Shown: positions 43,801-53,516, numbered from the stretch's first letter. The stretch: 64,000 nt of DNA from Sweltsa coloradensis (GCA_024449915.1 JAMZAV010000629.1:1-64000), one strand, 5' to 3'. Numbers and translations: made by a program. The notes: generated by a model not told the origin, from the letters alone.

Positions 43801-46800
43801 CCCCCTCTGCGCTGGAACCATGGGCCGTATTGTTACTGTTAAACCTGGACAGATGGGAAAATCTCGAGTTGCCGATGTCATCACCTCCCACGGCCTCATA
43901 ACTCGGCCAATTGTGAAAACTTTTTCCCACTTCCTACTCAATGTAGTGGGGTTCTATAAGCTCCAATATATATAACAATCGTGCAAATCGTGAAGAAAGC
44001 ATGAAAATTGGTGAATTTACTAATATGACCACAAGGAAACCAAAAATCGATGGCCCCAAGTTGAGTTCCTGTAACTTTCTTATTTAAATTTAATTAATAC
44101 AATTAATTTATTAATTAACCAACAAAAAAAGTTTTGAAGGAGGGCAACACAGTCGACAAAATTGGTATCAAATGAAAGCTTATTGTACGGAGAATGAATA
44201 AATGAAAAAAATATTTTTTAAAAATTAAATTAATTAATCATTTTAAATTAATTGAATTTTAGTAAATAATTTTACCACTTTCGATTTATGTATAATTATG
44301 TACACCTAAAATTTCACACCGATTGGGGCATACAAATTTCACCCCTTTACTAACATAATGCCAATAAATCCAAATTTTGATGGCCCCAAACAAAATTCTT
44401 ACAACTCCCAGATTAATGGATTAATGAAATTAATAATTAGATTAATACCAGTTAATGTTTGACATTCACAAACCACAGTCAACTGATGTATCAAATAATA
44501 ACAAAACAAGCATAATAAAAGAGAAAAGTGATGGCCCAAGTCGGGTTCTTATCACTTTCCATTAATTCAATTAATTCAATTAACGGCAATTAATCACAAA
44601 AATTACAAATTAATGTACAAAATAAACACAGCATAGTCGACTTGGGTATCAAATGAAAGCTTATTCACGAGTAAATAATATGTGAAAAAATGTCTTTCAT
44701 TAATAAATTAATCATCAATTAATTACATTTTAGTAAAATTATACCACTTTTGACTTTTGTATAGTTATGTATTCCAAAAACTTTACCGATTGTCATAAAA
44801 TTTTCACCACTTTAATAACATAATGCCAATTAATCCAAATTTTGATGGCCCCAAACGAAATTCCTCCAACTCCCAGATTAATGGATTAATGAAATTGAGA
44901 ATGAGCTAAATTCCATTAAAATTGTCTTAACATTCAATTATGCGCTACGATTGAAAATTGTAGTATTAAAAACAATATGATCACAATAAACCTAAATAAT
45001 GATGGGTCCCAAACTGAATTCCACATAATTATTATTAATTGAATTAATGGAATTAATTATATTTATTTCAATCAAATGTGTAAATGATCACAACAAAGTC
45101 GACTTGGGTACCAAATGAAGCTTTTTTATGAATAATTTAATCTGAAAAAATATATTTAATTAATAATTAATCATCTAATTAAGGAATTAATCATCTAATT
45201 AATTACAATCTAGTAGAATTTTACCACTTTGGTTATGTATAGGTATCAAAAACTCTACCGATTGTCATAAAATCTTACCACTTTACTACCGGTAACACGA
45301 TGTCAATAAAATAAAATAAAATAATTATAGCACCAAACGAAATTCTTGTTACTTACATATTATTAAATAAATGAATTAAGAATTAGCTAGTTCACGTGCC
45401 ACAGTCAACTGGTGTATTAAATAAAAGCCAATTGAATGGTAATTAAGAACATTGACAGAATTTTATTAAGGCATATGTTTATTAATATGCTTTCCGTCAA
45501 TTAAACTTTAATTTAAAAAATATTACTTGTTACATATGAATGATAAAGTAAACTTTTAAATTCCACACTATTTGGTCGGTTTACTCAATTAAAACACACT
45601 AACGAAATACCTACGAAATTTACTTTAAACATGGGCAGTCCGTTACGGTATTCAATTGGATTGAATTAAATATAATTGAATATGATTGAAATGTATTGAA
45701 TTATATTGTATTGATTGAATTACATTGAATTGGACTATTAAAAAAAGTGTATAAGGACAAATACAGAACAAAACATAGGTTGAACAAATAAAATGTTCCA
45801 CATTAATTATTGTAAAGGTCAATTCGTAGTCATAGAAATTAATTTGCGGGTCGGAAATTTTAACTATTGAATAGTTTCCATGCCCACGACAGTTTAGATT
45901 CAAATTGGCAATTTTTTGTTTCTTTGGTTACTTTTAAGACCCGTAACATTGTCTGTTTCCCCTGGTAAATGGTAAGATTTTATGACAATCGGTAGAGTTT
46001 TTGATACCTATACATAACCAAAGTGGTAAAATTTTTTCTAGATTGTAATTAATTAGATGATTTAATTCCTTAATTAGATGATTAATTAATTAATTAAATA
46101 TATTTTTTAGATTTTAATTATTCATAAAAAAAGCTTTCATTTGATACCCAAGTCGACTATGCTGTGATCATTTACACATTTGATTAAAATAAATATAATT
46201 AATTCCATTAATTCAATTAATAATAATACAGTGGAATAAAGTTTGAACCCATAATTATTTAGGTTTATTGTGATCATATTGTTTTTAATACTACAATTGT
46301 CAATCGTAGCGCATAATTGAATGTTAAGACAATTTTAATGGAATTTAGCTCATTCTCAATTTCATTAATCCATTAATCTGGGAGTTGGAGGAATTTCGTT
46401 TGGGGCCATCAAAATTTGGATTAATTGGCATTATGTTATTAAAAGTGGTGAAATTTTATGACAATCGGTAAGTTTTTGGAAATACATAACTATACCAAAA
46501 GTCAAAAGTGGTATAATTTTACTAAAATGTAATTAATTGGATGATTAATTAATTAATGAAAAACATTTTTTCACATAGTATTTTACTCGTGAAAATAAGC
46601 TTTCATTTGATACCCAAGTCGACTATGCTGTGTTTATTTTGTACATTAATTTTGTAATTTTGTGATTAATTGCCGTTAATTGAATTAATTGAATTAATGG
46701 GAAAGTGATAAGAAACCCCACCTTGGGGCCATCACTTTTCTCTTTTATTATGCTTGTTTGTTATTATTTGATACATCAGTTGACTGTGGTTTGTGAATGT

Positions 46801-48346
46801 CAAACATTTAACTGGTATTAATCTAATTATTAATTTCATTAATCCATTAATCTAGGAGTTGTAAGAATTTTGTTGGGGCCATCAAATTTGGATTTATTGG
46901 CATTATGTTAGTAAAGGGGTGAAATTGTATGTCAATCGGTAGAATTTTAGGTGTACATAATTATACATAAATCGAAAGTTGTAAAATATTACTAAAATTC
47001 AATTAATTAGATGATTAATTAATTTTTAAATATTTTTTCATTTATTCATTCTCCGTAAAATAAGCTTTCATTTGATACCAATGTCGACTGTGTTGTCTCC
47101 TTCAAACTTTTTTTGTTGGTTAATTAATCAATTAATTGTATTAATTCAATTAATAAGAAAGTTACAGGAACTCAACTTGGGGCCATCGATTTTTTGGATT
47201 CCTTGTGGTCATATTAGTAAAATTCACCAATTTTCATGCTTTCTTCACGATTTGCACGATTGTTAGGCTTATAGACCCCACTAATGAAGCGAAGCCTCAT
47301 GGGGCCGGAATGTTAGATCGGAGCATCTTGAATTATTATGTTTTAACCTCTTTGTTGTTCATTGTTTTGTTTATGTGTTCTTTTCTTCTTGTTTTATGTA
47401 TTATTATCAAATCACCTATGTCTTCCTATGTCTTTCATCACCTATGAAAAATAAACACTATTTCTCTTTGAATCTTTATGTATTTGTCTTCACCTGATGT
47501 ACAGTATTGTTGTTTTGTTGTTGTTTTTTAAAGGTAGGCCTAGATATCCAAAGTCAGATAATTTTTTAAATGTACATATTTAATTTAAACTTGGTGTTTG
47601 ATCAATTTGGAAAGAGGTGATGCATGTATTAATACGGGTACGTTAATTTGCCGGTTGCTAGCTCACCGTGTTACATCTATAATTGCATTTACAACGTTCA
47701 ACTAGATTGATATGTCACAATTTATAACTACCAAATCAATAACAAACTGTTTTGATCGTCTCAAATCGACAAAGTTCACAAGTCACCACCAAATACCTCG
47801 TGGTTTGAAACGTGAAAAAACATTCGTTCCAAGTCACCGTGCGACTCGTGAACTTGTCCCCAAGACTACCGATTTGGCGATTTTGAGCGACTTGGAGGAA
47901 TTTCTCGACTCGGAACGTGTGTGAGTTGAAACGAGTGGTTTCAAGACTTGGCTTCCTGTTAGTCTGGTCTCTCACCTAAATAAACACATTTGCAGACGAT
48001 CTAGGCTAACACCAATTTTACCCAATGTGACCCTCTTCTTCTTATTATTTTTAATCTACCGGCTCCTTGTCCCGCCCTGTTAGCGGAAAACCATGGTTTA
48101 GCCCCCGAACAAGCTACAGTTTTTATCCCACAGCCCTATCAGGAAACGGTAAAAATACTAACAGAAGTTCTTTTCCCAGGGACAGAATTCTCTAATTCTG
48201 GTGTGGTGAAGTGGGCCAAGGGCGAACCTACTAATCTGTTGGGCGAAGATTGTGTTTATCTGCTGCCAAGTTTCGAGGTGGCGGATTTAGATTGTGGATA
48301 CGCCGGAGGCCAACTTCTTTGTGAACGTCCGCCCGCTAAGGAATAG
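34746..48346 (+). CDS. gene 2: secreted sushi-like + C-type-lectin-like protein (four exons, intact)
   Basis: Exons 34746-34802, 35461-35704, 36877-37128 and 48180-48346 join at phases 0, 1, 1 to 239 codons plus TAG with no stop. Residues 1-23 are a signal peptide ending AVA before QDGDDD. Residues ~28-101 are a sushi-like module that has lost two of four sushi Cys (VGTKARVYW where FKC is expected; no final Cys). Residues ~102-239 are a CTLD with all four canonical Cys: IECQKLGA, GEDCVYL, LDCGY, LLCE. The sugar-specifying EPN/QPD tripeptide reads EPT and WND is absent, so Ca-dependent binding may be altered. Probably a secreted recognition protein; ligand unknown. The 11-kb last intron contains the BEL nest. 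Confidence 0.78.
34900..35152 (+). repeat. tRNA-derived SINE family B, near full
   Basis: B-box side GGATTCGAATCCCGTC, GACCGGCAATCC, TTTTTTCCGAAGTTTTCCTC, CTCTTAAACAGCCCTCGGAC and AGAGGGGCACCCTATAAACA. In gene 2 intron 1. Confidence 0.82.
35461..35704 (+). CDS. gene 2 exon 2 (degenerate sushi-like module)
   Basis: Acceptor AATGTCTCCCACCAG, donor AAATCAG|GTAAGA, phase 0 to 1. GC-rich. Four Cys (EVTC, RVVC, GTC, LTC) and PGKWKK; aligns with gene 3 exon 3 through VVC, VGTKA and G-x-W-x-K. Confidence 0.78.
36300..36545 (-). pseudogene. LINE ORF2 C-terminal relic (CR1/jockey-like)
   Basis: Minus strand, from 36540 down: YRLERY...KSTSLGVMQMGRKLYN, stop, LARDMKAIQDGRTFRLNL, stop, RYLLEKSYYSLDDFL. 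The order (variable, L-Y-N, F-R-L, K-R-Y-L-L, Y-Y-S-L-D-D-F-L) matches the end of non-LTR reverse-transcriptase ORFs. Two in-frame stops: dead. In gene 2 intron 2. Confidence 0.55.
36877..37128 (+). CDS. gene 2 exon 3 (CTLD, first half)
   Basis: Acceptor CACCTGTTACAG, donor CTGCTG|GTGAGC, phase 1-1, 252 bases. PDGFVTIPRIGSYKL, NIECQKLGANLIVF and TGIYYGVQ mark the first CTLD Cys and the core strand. Same place and phase as 19567-19815 and 62944-63192. Confidence 0.85.
37750..37942 (+). repeat. BEL 5' LTR (193 bp)
   Basis: TGTTAGATCGGAGCATCTTG to CACCTGATGTACA. Carries AATAAA (37889-37894, in GAAAAATAAACAC) and T-rich tracts. By eye identical to the 3' LTR. Confidence 0.93.
37943..37961 (+). 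promoter_or_regulatory. candidate primer-binding site
   Basis: TGGTCCTCCGGGCCGGATT immediately follows the LTR; TGG pairs with tRNA CCA, and the complement (AATCCGGCC then CGGAGGACCA) reads like a T-arm plus acceptor end. tRNA not identified. Confidence 0.6.
38044..39430 (+). pseudogene. BEL gag remnant
   Basis: ATG at 38044 opens a short frame (MAPPNGNANTKKN) that stops after 30 codons. A gag-core segment at ~38409-38580 reads LPQIAVPIWDDD, NFIAIFNAAVHH, LPSRDKN. Cys-rich knuckles at 39194-39415 (CLLCRFGHNIRSC, CQLCSNCLSSYHTETAC, CHSCGRRHHTLLHES) follow the BEL gag pattern. Frame changes and stops separate the pieces. Confidence 0.75.
39555..39835 (+). pseudogene. BEL protease remnant
   Basis: ELVRALLDTGSQANLIS carries the aspartic-protease DTG; a stop follows, and the homologous continuation (AQRLGLKL) is in another frame from 39643. 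Confidence 0.72.
40190..40360 (+). repeat. 12-bp (CCTTCACCGTCG)n minisatellite in pol
   Basis: About 14 imperfect units with CTTCACCGTCGCC/GACTTTACCGTC variants, between protease and reverse transcriptase. Not part of normal BEL pol; an internal expansion. Confidence 0.75.
40600..41430 (+). pseudogene. BEL reverse-transcriptase remnant
   Basis: Pieces in different frames: TKQFWDLEPTFHR; GRFIVALP; CLENRLLHQPDIQAAYF; NASTATSNGKSLNNV; RDLQRIVWRFSEH, YRLCTVTYGTSSAPFLALRT, and the active site IYVDDIVTGAD (YVDD at 41369-41380). The order matches BEL reverse transcriptase. Several frame changes and stops, e.g. after NLADITPL (~40945). Confidence 0.85.
41430..42700 (+). pseudogene. BEL RNase H and connection remnant
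   Basis: PKGFSFAVSANRLSFGVKTP, then FDASEEGY, VVYLMSLNPWG and LAALELCAVSY correspond to the RNase H start (DASE) and core. Broken frames throughout; 42180-42500 has little clear homology. Confidence 0.65.
42700..43960 (+). pseudogene. BEL integrase remnant
   Basis: Zinc-binding region FQLAKCNRCF; catalytic core GVDYAGPYTV, YLCIFICFATKAVHLELV, RRGHPSTIFSDNGTNF and PHFGGLWEAG supply the D, D and E positions; then SSDPADVAYLSPGNFLI and GRIVTVKPGQMGKSRV of the C-terminus. The core alone is open for 70 codons (43062-43274); frames are shifted elsewhere. Confidence 0.88.
43944..45290 (+). repeat. left arm of the BEL internal inverted repeat
   Basis: ~1.35 kb, reverse-complementary to 45965-47287 with scattered small differences. 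It holds three diverged tandem modules (~475 bp) starting GATGGCCCCAAGTTGAGTTC (44051), GATGGCCCAAGTCGGGTTC (44529) and GATGGGTCCCAAACTG (45002); each has GGTATCAAATGAAAGCTTAT or a close variant. No coding potential; very rich in TTAATTAA. Confidence 0.88.
45291..45964. other. spacer (loop) of the BEL inverted repeat
   Basis: ~670 bp with ATTGAATTAAATATAATTGA-type repeats at 45655-45735. The left part (45340-45430) continues the module series without an inverted partner. No recognisable gene. Confidence 0.6.
45965..47287 (-). repeat. right arm of the BEL internal inverted repeat
   Basis: Mirrors the left arm: AAGCTTTCATTTGATACCCA at ~46132, 46600 and 47060 are the inverted module landmarks. 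Ends GCTTATAGACCCCACT|AATG, 24 bases before the 3' LTR. Confidence 0.88.
47311..47503 (+). repeat. BEL 3' LTR (193 bp)
   Basis: Same sequence as 37750-37942; preceded by CATGGGGCCGGAA, a candidate purine-rich primer tract; followed by GTATT. Confidence 0.93.
48180..48346 (+). CDS. gene 2 exon 4 (CTLD, second half)
   Basis: Acceptor TTCTTTTCCCAG, stop TAG 48344-48346. VVKWAKGEPTNLLGEDCVYL, then DLDCGYAGGQLLCERP: three CTLD Cys and the GEP motif. No AATAAA within 100 bases downstream. Confidence 0.85.
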
Positions 48347-48618
48347 GGAACTGGCCTTGGTTTTTAAAAATACATTATATATATTAGAACAAATGTATGA
48401 CATCCTATATAAAAATTCCAATTTACAAAAGTAATTAAAAATAATATCTATTAATTCCAGGGGTGTTCAAAATTGTTGGTAATTGAATTACCGCACAAAG
48501 CATGGAGATTTCCTAATATTTCCTATAACTCAATAATCTATGCAATGTTTGTACATATTATTATGTTCCGCTATCTAAAGCGATTTTTAAATATAATGTA
48601 TCTTATAAGTTTTTTAAA

Positions 48619-48884
48619 CTAGGGAAACGCCAAAGTCGTTGTTAGACGAGTGAGTGAGCCTTGTGTTGAGTACCCGGTTACATTCCTTTTCTTCCCCCTA
48701 CCTTAGGCCTCCCCCTAGCCTATCATAGGCTACAGTGGAGCATTATGGCCTAAACTATGGCCTAAACTTAAATACCCTATTATTTATACGAATATAATTA
48801 TCAAAAAACTTAAATGTGAATGTTCCCGGGTACTCAACACATGACTCGCTAACTCGTCTAACAACGACTTTGGCGTTTCCCTAG
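48619..48884. repeat. head-to-head pair of Helitron2-like 3' ends (family S palindrome)
   Basis: CTAGGGAAACGCCAAAGTCG with TTGTTAGACGAGTGAGTGAG is mirrored by CTCGCTAACTCGTCTAACAA with CGACTTTGGCGTTTCCCTAG; GTGTTGAGTACCCGG / CCGGGTACTCAACAC continue the stem. A 266-bp foldback with CTAG at both edges, resembling two fused family S 3' termini. Confidence 0.78.
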
Positions 48885-48955
48885 TCTAGTTGGCTAAAGC
48901 GCCCTTTATAGCCGAAATGTGGGAGACGTGGGTTCAATCCCCTGGTCGGGAAAGA
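48885..48955 (+). repeat. tRNA-like sequence (pseudo-tRNA or SINE head)
   Basis: TCTAGTTGGCTAAAGCG (A-box-like) and TGGGTTCAATCCCC (B box) at the right spacing. The acceptor (TTTCCCT/CGGGAAA) nearly pairs but the anticodon arm does not, so not called as a tRNA gene. Confidence 0.4.
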
Positions 48956-49179
48956 TTTTGTAATTTCTGGACTGTATTTAAAAAATTATGAAACATGTTT
49001 TGAAATGCATATAACGCAGTGTAGTCCATCATCTGTGGCAATAGGGCCCACTATGGTAAACATAGCCAGTACGAAATACGTGAAAATATTGCAAGATTTA
49101 CTCATCTACGAGCGTAATTTGGGGAACCTTGACGTGCAACATTTGATAGACCTTGCATGGGCACGGCATTTCACGGACA

Positions 49180-49475
49180 GGCGAATAACAAACAAAAAAT
49201 ATATTTTCAAAATCTAAACCATTGTCGTTAAAATAATTTCTAAACATTGGAAGACTATTTTTCAATTTATTATTTCTTGTAGGTTTTAATCGCAATGGAT
49301 CTTGCTGATTTTGTTAGCAGTTTTCAATAAACTCGTACCGGATGTCTGTTTAAAATTTCAGCGCAATCTGTTCAGCGATTCGGCTAATTTTCAACGTACA
49401 CACACACGCACGCAGACTAACAATAAGCGTCGTTTGAGTTGAATGGAGATCACTCCGTTCGCTGCGCTCACTCGT
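49180..49475 (-). mobile_element. Helitron2-like 5' half, family T, copy 1
   Basis: Right edge TCGCTGCGCTCACTCGT gives a 5' end ACGAGTGAGCGCAGCGAACG; internal motif TTTCAGCGCAATCTGTTCAG next to a (CA)n tract. Matches 62040-62352. The 3' end was not found. Confidence 0.6.
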
Positions 49476-49883
49476 TTAAATATGATTTTAAAAAAATAAG
49501 ATTTACAATCTAAAGAAAGTATGAAAGTGGCCATGAGACCCTAGTCACAGAGTACAACTTACTTTGCCTATGTTAAACCACCTTAATGATAGCCACACTT
49601 TAAAATACAAATACTTATACCTATGCATAAAAAAAATATAGTAAATAGGAGTTGATGGATGGTGAACAATAATTTGTTGGCAATGCGTATAACTTGTAAT
49701 ATCCCCACCCCTCCTCCGCCAGTGTGTGGTAAGAGGGGTAGTTAGGTAGGGGTGAATGACTCGACGAGGTGAAGAAAGACGATGGTCAGTGAGTGTTGAG
49801 CGAAGGCTACGGCCTGACGCGTCCGTCTAACTCCCGAGCAGGGACTACCTGTTGTGTATTCTGTTGGCATACAATATAAAACA

Positions 49884-50564
49884 CTAGGAAGCTTCGCAAA
49901 CGCTTTTTCAGGCGCGTTGTTGGATGAGCGTAATTTTTTTTAAACGACAAAAAGCGTAAAATTTCAATTTTCATGGGAAATTATTTTTCGATTGTGCTCA
50001 AAAACGTGGAAGTTCCAAGTTCAGAGGTTTCAAAGGTCTCCAAGAAATTTGTATCGCAATTGGAGTATCGGTTTAGCCGGAATCGTGTGAACAAACACAC
50101 AAAAATACAAACAGAAACAAAAGAGGAAAACGAAAAAAATCGTTAAATTGCGATTTTTATGAGAAATAATTTTTCAATTGTGCTCAAAAGCGTGGCAGTT
50201 CTAAGTTCAGAAATTTCAAACGTCTCCAGAAAATTTCATCGCAATTGGAGTATCGGTTTAGCCAGAATTGTGTTAAAAAAAACACACAAAAATACAAATA
50301 GAAACAAAAATGAAAAACGAAAAAAATCGTAAAATTGCGATTTTCACGAGAAATAATTTTTCGATCGATTTTTCGAACCGTGCAGTTCTAAGTTCAGAGA
50401 TTTCAAACGTCTCCAGAAAATTTCATCGCAACTGGAGAATCGGTTTAGCCGGAATCGTGTTAACAAACACAAAAATACAAAAAAAAGAAAGAAAAAAAAC
50501 AATCCGGATTTTTTTCTCCAGTGTAGTAGAATGGAATCTTCGCTTCGCTCGCTACGCTCATCCA
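49884..50564 (-). mobile_element. Helitron2-like element, family Q 5' end with family R 3' end
   Basis: Left edge CTAGGAAGCTTCGCAAACGC, TTTTTCAGGCGCGTTGTTGG, ATGAGCGTA; right edge CGCTCGCTACGCTCATCCA. The hairpin AACGC/GCGTT is kept though the loop differs from family Q. The interior has three tandem ~170-bp units with GTGCTCAAAAGCGTGGCAGT and TCGCAATTGGAGTATCGGTT. Confidence 0.72.
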
Positions 50565-51265
50565 ATTAATATAAGCTACACACGTACGTGTGATCCATTC
50601 CCTTACAATAATCCGCTTGTTGATTGGAAACATTACAAGCTATAACATGAGGATTGCAGGTGGCTGTTAGCAAACTCGTCACTCGCTCAGAGATAGCGCT
50701 TGAGATTCGGACGCAGATAACCTCGTAGAGGATGTTTGTGTATTTCTCGCCAGCTAGGGGGTTTGATTCTGAAGCGTCAACAGTTCAACGATCAAGTGAT
50801 CTGAGAGACACAGCGCAGCGCATCTTGGCTCAGTCGGGCCGAGGCTTCTACGAGTAGAGGTGAGTACACAGAGTTCATATTTAGGGTTCAAATGTATCCA
50901 GGCACCACCACCGGCTAAAAATGCAAGCGGCCACTATCAACGTCCCCCCGCTTAGGATCTTCAAACAAACGCCATAAGGCAAAATTGCCCGAGCCAATTT
51001 TTTTTATTTTATTCTAAATTCTACAATAAATCAAAAACACATTTATTCCTACAATAATTGTAGGTATTATTTATTAATATATAAAACTCCAAATATATGC
51101 AATAGAAACGTGTTGTACAACTCAAACATTAACAATGACATTAAATCAATGTAGATGAATTATTAGTGCTTTGTACTAGGTGTCAGCAATAAAAGGAGAT
51201 GCGCTAATTTAACACTCGCATGAGCACACCCCACAAAGAAGGTAAGGTCAAATGTGTTGTATTTA

Positions 51266-52036
51266 CTAGGAAAACGCTTAAGTCCCGCCGCGTTGTTGGA
51301 TGAGCGTAATTGGTGCATCGAGCTGCCATGTGTTATGCGGATTTTCTGTTGTTTTGTGAAAAAATTATTACTAAATTGAAGATTTTTTTAAAAATTAAAT
51401 AAAATTTAAAAAAAAATAACTTAATTTTTTTTTCTTTTTAACTAATCGCAATTTTAAAAAGGAAAAATCGTAATATTGAAATTTTCATAAGAAATAATTA
51501 TTCGATTGCGCACAAATTTTACACGAATATAAAAATTTATAAAATTAAGGTTCTGTGAAAAAATCATTACAATAGGATAAAGCATGTAGGTGTTAAAAGC
51601 CAAAGAAATGATAAAAATCGAAAAAAGTCGTAAAATTGCGATTTTCGTAAAAAAATAGTTTCTTGATAACGCTCAAATTTCACATGAATATATCAATTCA
51701 TAAAATTAAGGTTCTGTGAAAAAATCATTACAATCGGACAAAGCATGTAGGTGTTGTAATGTAAGTCGAAGAAATTTTTTAAAAAAATGACAAAAATCGT
51801 AAAATTGCGATATTCATGATAAATAATTTTTCGATTGGGCTCAAAAACGTGGCAGTTCTAAGTTCAGAGATTTCGAAGACCTCCATAAAATTTCATCGCA
51901 ATCGGAGTATCGGTTTAGCCGGAATCGTGTTAACAAACAGACAAAAATACAAAAAAAAAGAAAGAAAGAAAGGAAAAAAACATTCCGGATTTTTTTCTCC
52001 AGTGTAGTGAAATGGAATCTTCGCTTCACTCATCCA
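51266..52036 (-). mobile_element. Helitron2-like element, family Q, full
   Basis: Left edge CTAGGAAAACGCTTAAGTCC, CGCCGCGTTGTTGGATGAGC; right edge CTTCGCTTCACTCATCCA. T|T insertion site. Closest to the 19899-20648 copy in reverse. Contains repeated TTCTGTGAAAAAATCATTAC segments. Confidence 0.75.
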
Positions 52037-52235
52037 ATTAATGTTGAACGTCATTGAAATAATTGTTGAAACTCAAACTGTAAAATAATGATAATAAAAG
52101 TGTTTAGTTTTAAATTGTAAGTAAATCAACCTAGCATCGAGGATAATATTAACGATTGTACGATAACAATTTAAAACAAAACACTTCTATTACATTGCAA
52201 CAGTACACATGAATATTCCACGAATGTAATAATAA

Positions 52236-53037
52236 CTAGGAAAACGCTAAAGTCCCGCCGCGTTGAAGGATGAGCATTTTATAGTTTTTAGTTTGCGTGG
52301 CATATCTTTACTTTTGCAAGTGCTTTGTTTTGTTGCCTACGCATTGAAGTGATTGTTGTCAAGTTTCTATTGTTTCTTGACAATTGGTATTATTTACCTT
52401 AAAAAACTTATATTAAAAGCTTTATTTCTATGGATTCTGGCTAACTTTTTCAACTTTTTCTTTCAAAAGGTACTACAACACCATAACCTTAATGTCCATG
52501 TATAATATGAAGGTTGTAGCCCCACCCGTTTGGTCAGAATTGGCCCAAATGGCACGAAAATATCGCACAAAAAATCAAAAAACTTATATTAAAAGCTTTT
52601 TTTCTATAGATTCTGGCTAACTTTTTCAATTTTTTCTTTTAAAAAGCAATACATCACCATTACCTTAATGTCCATGTGAAATATGAACGTTGTAGCCCAC
52701 CCGTTTGGTCAGAATCGGCCCAAATGTCACGAAAATATCGCACTAAAAATCGAAAAAAATCGTAAAAGTACGATATTCATGAGAAATATTTCTTCGATTG
52801 TACCCAAAAACGTAGCAAGTCTAAGTTCAGAGATTTCGAAGGTCCTGTCAAATTTTCATCAAGATCGCATATGCCGTTTGCCCGGTAGAGAGCGAACAAA
52901 CAGACAAAAATACAAAAAAAAAAAAACAAACAAACAAACAATTAAACAAAAAAAAAAAAACACCCGAGATAAATTTTTTGGGGGGTCAGTGAAATTGAAG
53001 TCTTCGCTTCACTCGCTTCACTCGCTTCGCTCATCCA
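52236..53037 (-). mobile_element. Helitron2-like element, family P, full
   Basis: Left CTAGGAAAACGCTAAAGTCC, CGCCGCGTTGAAGGATGAGC; right GTCTTCGCTTCACTC, CGCTTCGCTCATCCA. Two internal ~165-bp copies (AATGTCCATGTAT/GAAATATGA, CCCGTTTGGTCAGAATYGGC). Confidence 0.77.
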
Positions 53038-53516
53038 ATAATATTGCTGACAGTATTGTGTAGAGAATGTTAAATAGGCGGTAAACAATTATTGTAAATT
53101 GGTTCCGTTTACCGGCTGCAGAAAGTGCATCAATCATAGGCTTACTTAGACTTGCAGATGTGTTTGTGAAACGAAAATCTTTACAGTAATGCAAATAATT
53201 GTAATAATATATTTGTTTTTAGCAACACCAGAACTTGTTATTAAGATTATTCTCCGCAATCGCCTAAGGGTAATAATAGTAATGAAAAGAAATCTCGTGT
53301 AGATTTTTTTTACTAAATCCGTCATCGTTAAATTCGATATTATGTTTTACTATTTTCACGTAAACGTTTTTCAGACATGTGAGATCTAGGTTGGCGGTGA
53401 TAAAAGATTTTATAAAACACGTAAATCGACGGAGGCTAATTATAGACGTTAATGGACGTGTTACATTCTTCTATTATTGAAACACCGAAATTAATAGACA
53501 TGTATTGTATACATTT

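Larger units (their letters stand above)
37750..47503 (+). mobile_element. BEL/Pao LTR retrotransposon, complete ends, broken coding
   Basis: 9754 bp between 193-bp LTRs (TG...CA) flanked by the 5-bp duplication GTATT (37745-37749, 47504-47508). Internal order: gag with BEL-type Cys-rich knuckles, aspartic protease (LLDTGSQAN), reverse transcriptase (YVDD), RNase H, integrase (SDNGTNF), then a 3.3-kb non-coding inverted repeat. This is the BEL/Pao order, with integrase last. The frame is broken by many stops and shifts, so it cannot supply its own proteins, although the LTRs read as identical. It lies in the last intron of gene 2, same strand. Confidence 0.92.
37491..47958. mobile_element. 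TIR element split by the BEL insertion
   Basis: CAGGAAGCCAAGTCTTGAGA (37491) and its inverted copy ending CAAGACTTGGCTTCCTG (47958) extend ~31 bp with about one mismatch (then CCACTCGTTTC), with looser similarity further in (GTCGAGAA, GGTAGTCTTGGG). Without the BEL, the element is ~715 bp (37491-37749 plus 47509-47958). No obvious target duplication. Confidence 0.65.

Noticed and set aside
43944..47287. CRISPR-like or telomeric origin of the repeated modules
   Set aside because: Modules are ~475 bp, diverged, and arranged as an inverted repeat inside an LTR element; no short direct repeats with spacers.
47712..47924. 70-codon plus-strand frame
   Set aside because: Lies in the right part of the TIR element (37491-47958), whose inverted end it overlaps.
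48885..48955. Functional tRNA gene
   Set aside because: The anticodon arm does not pair and the acceptor stem is imperfect.
50310..50645. 111-codon plus-strand frame and similar frames at 51816 and 52683
   Set aside because: All encode the shared internal motif of Helitron2-like elements; repeat shadow, not a gene.
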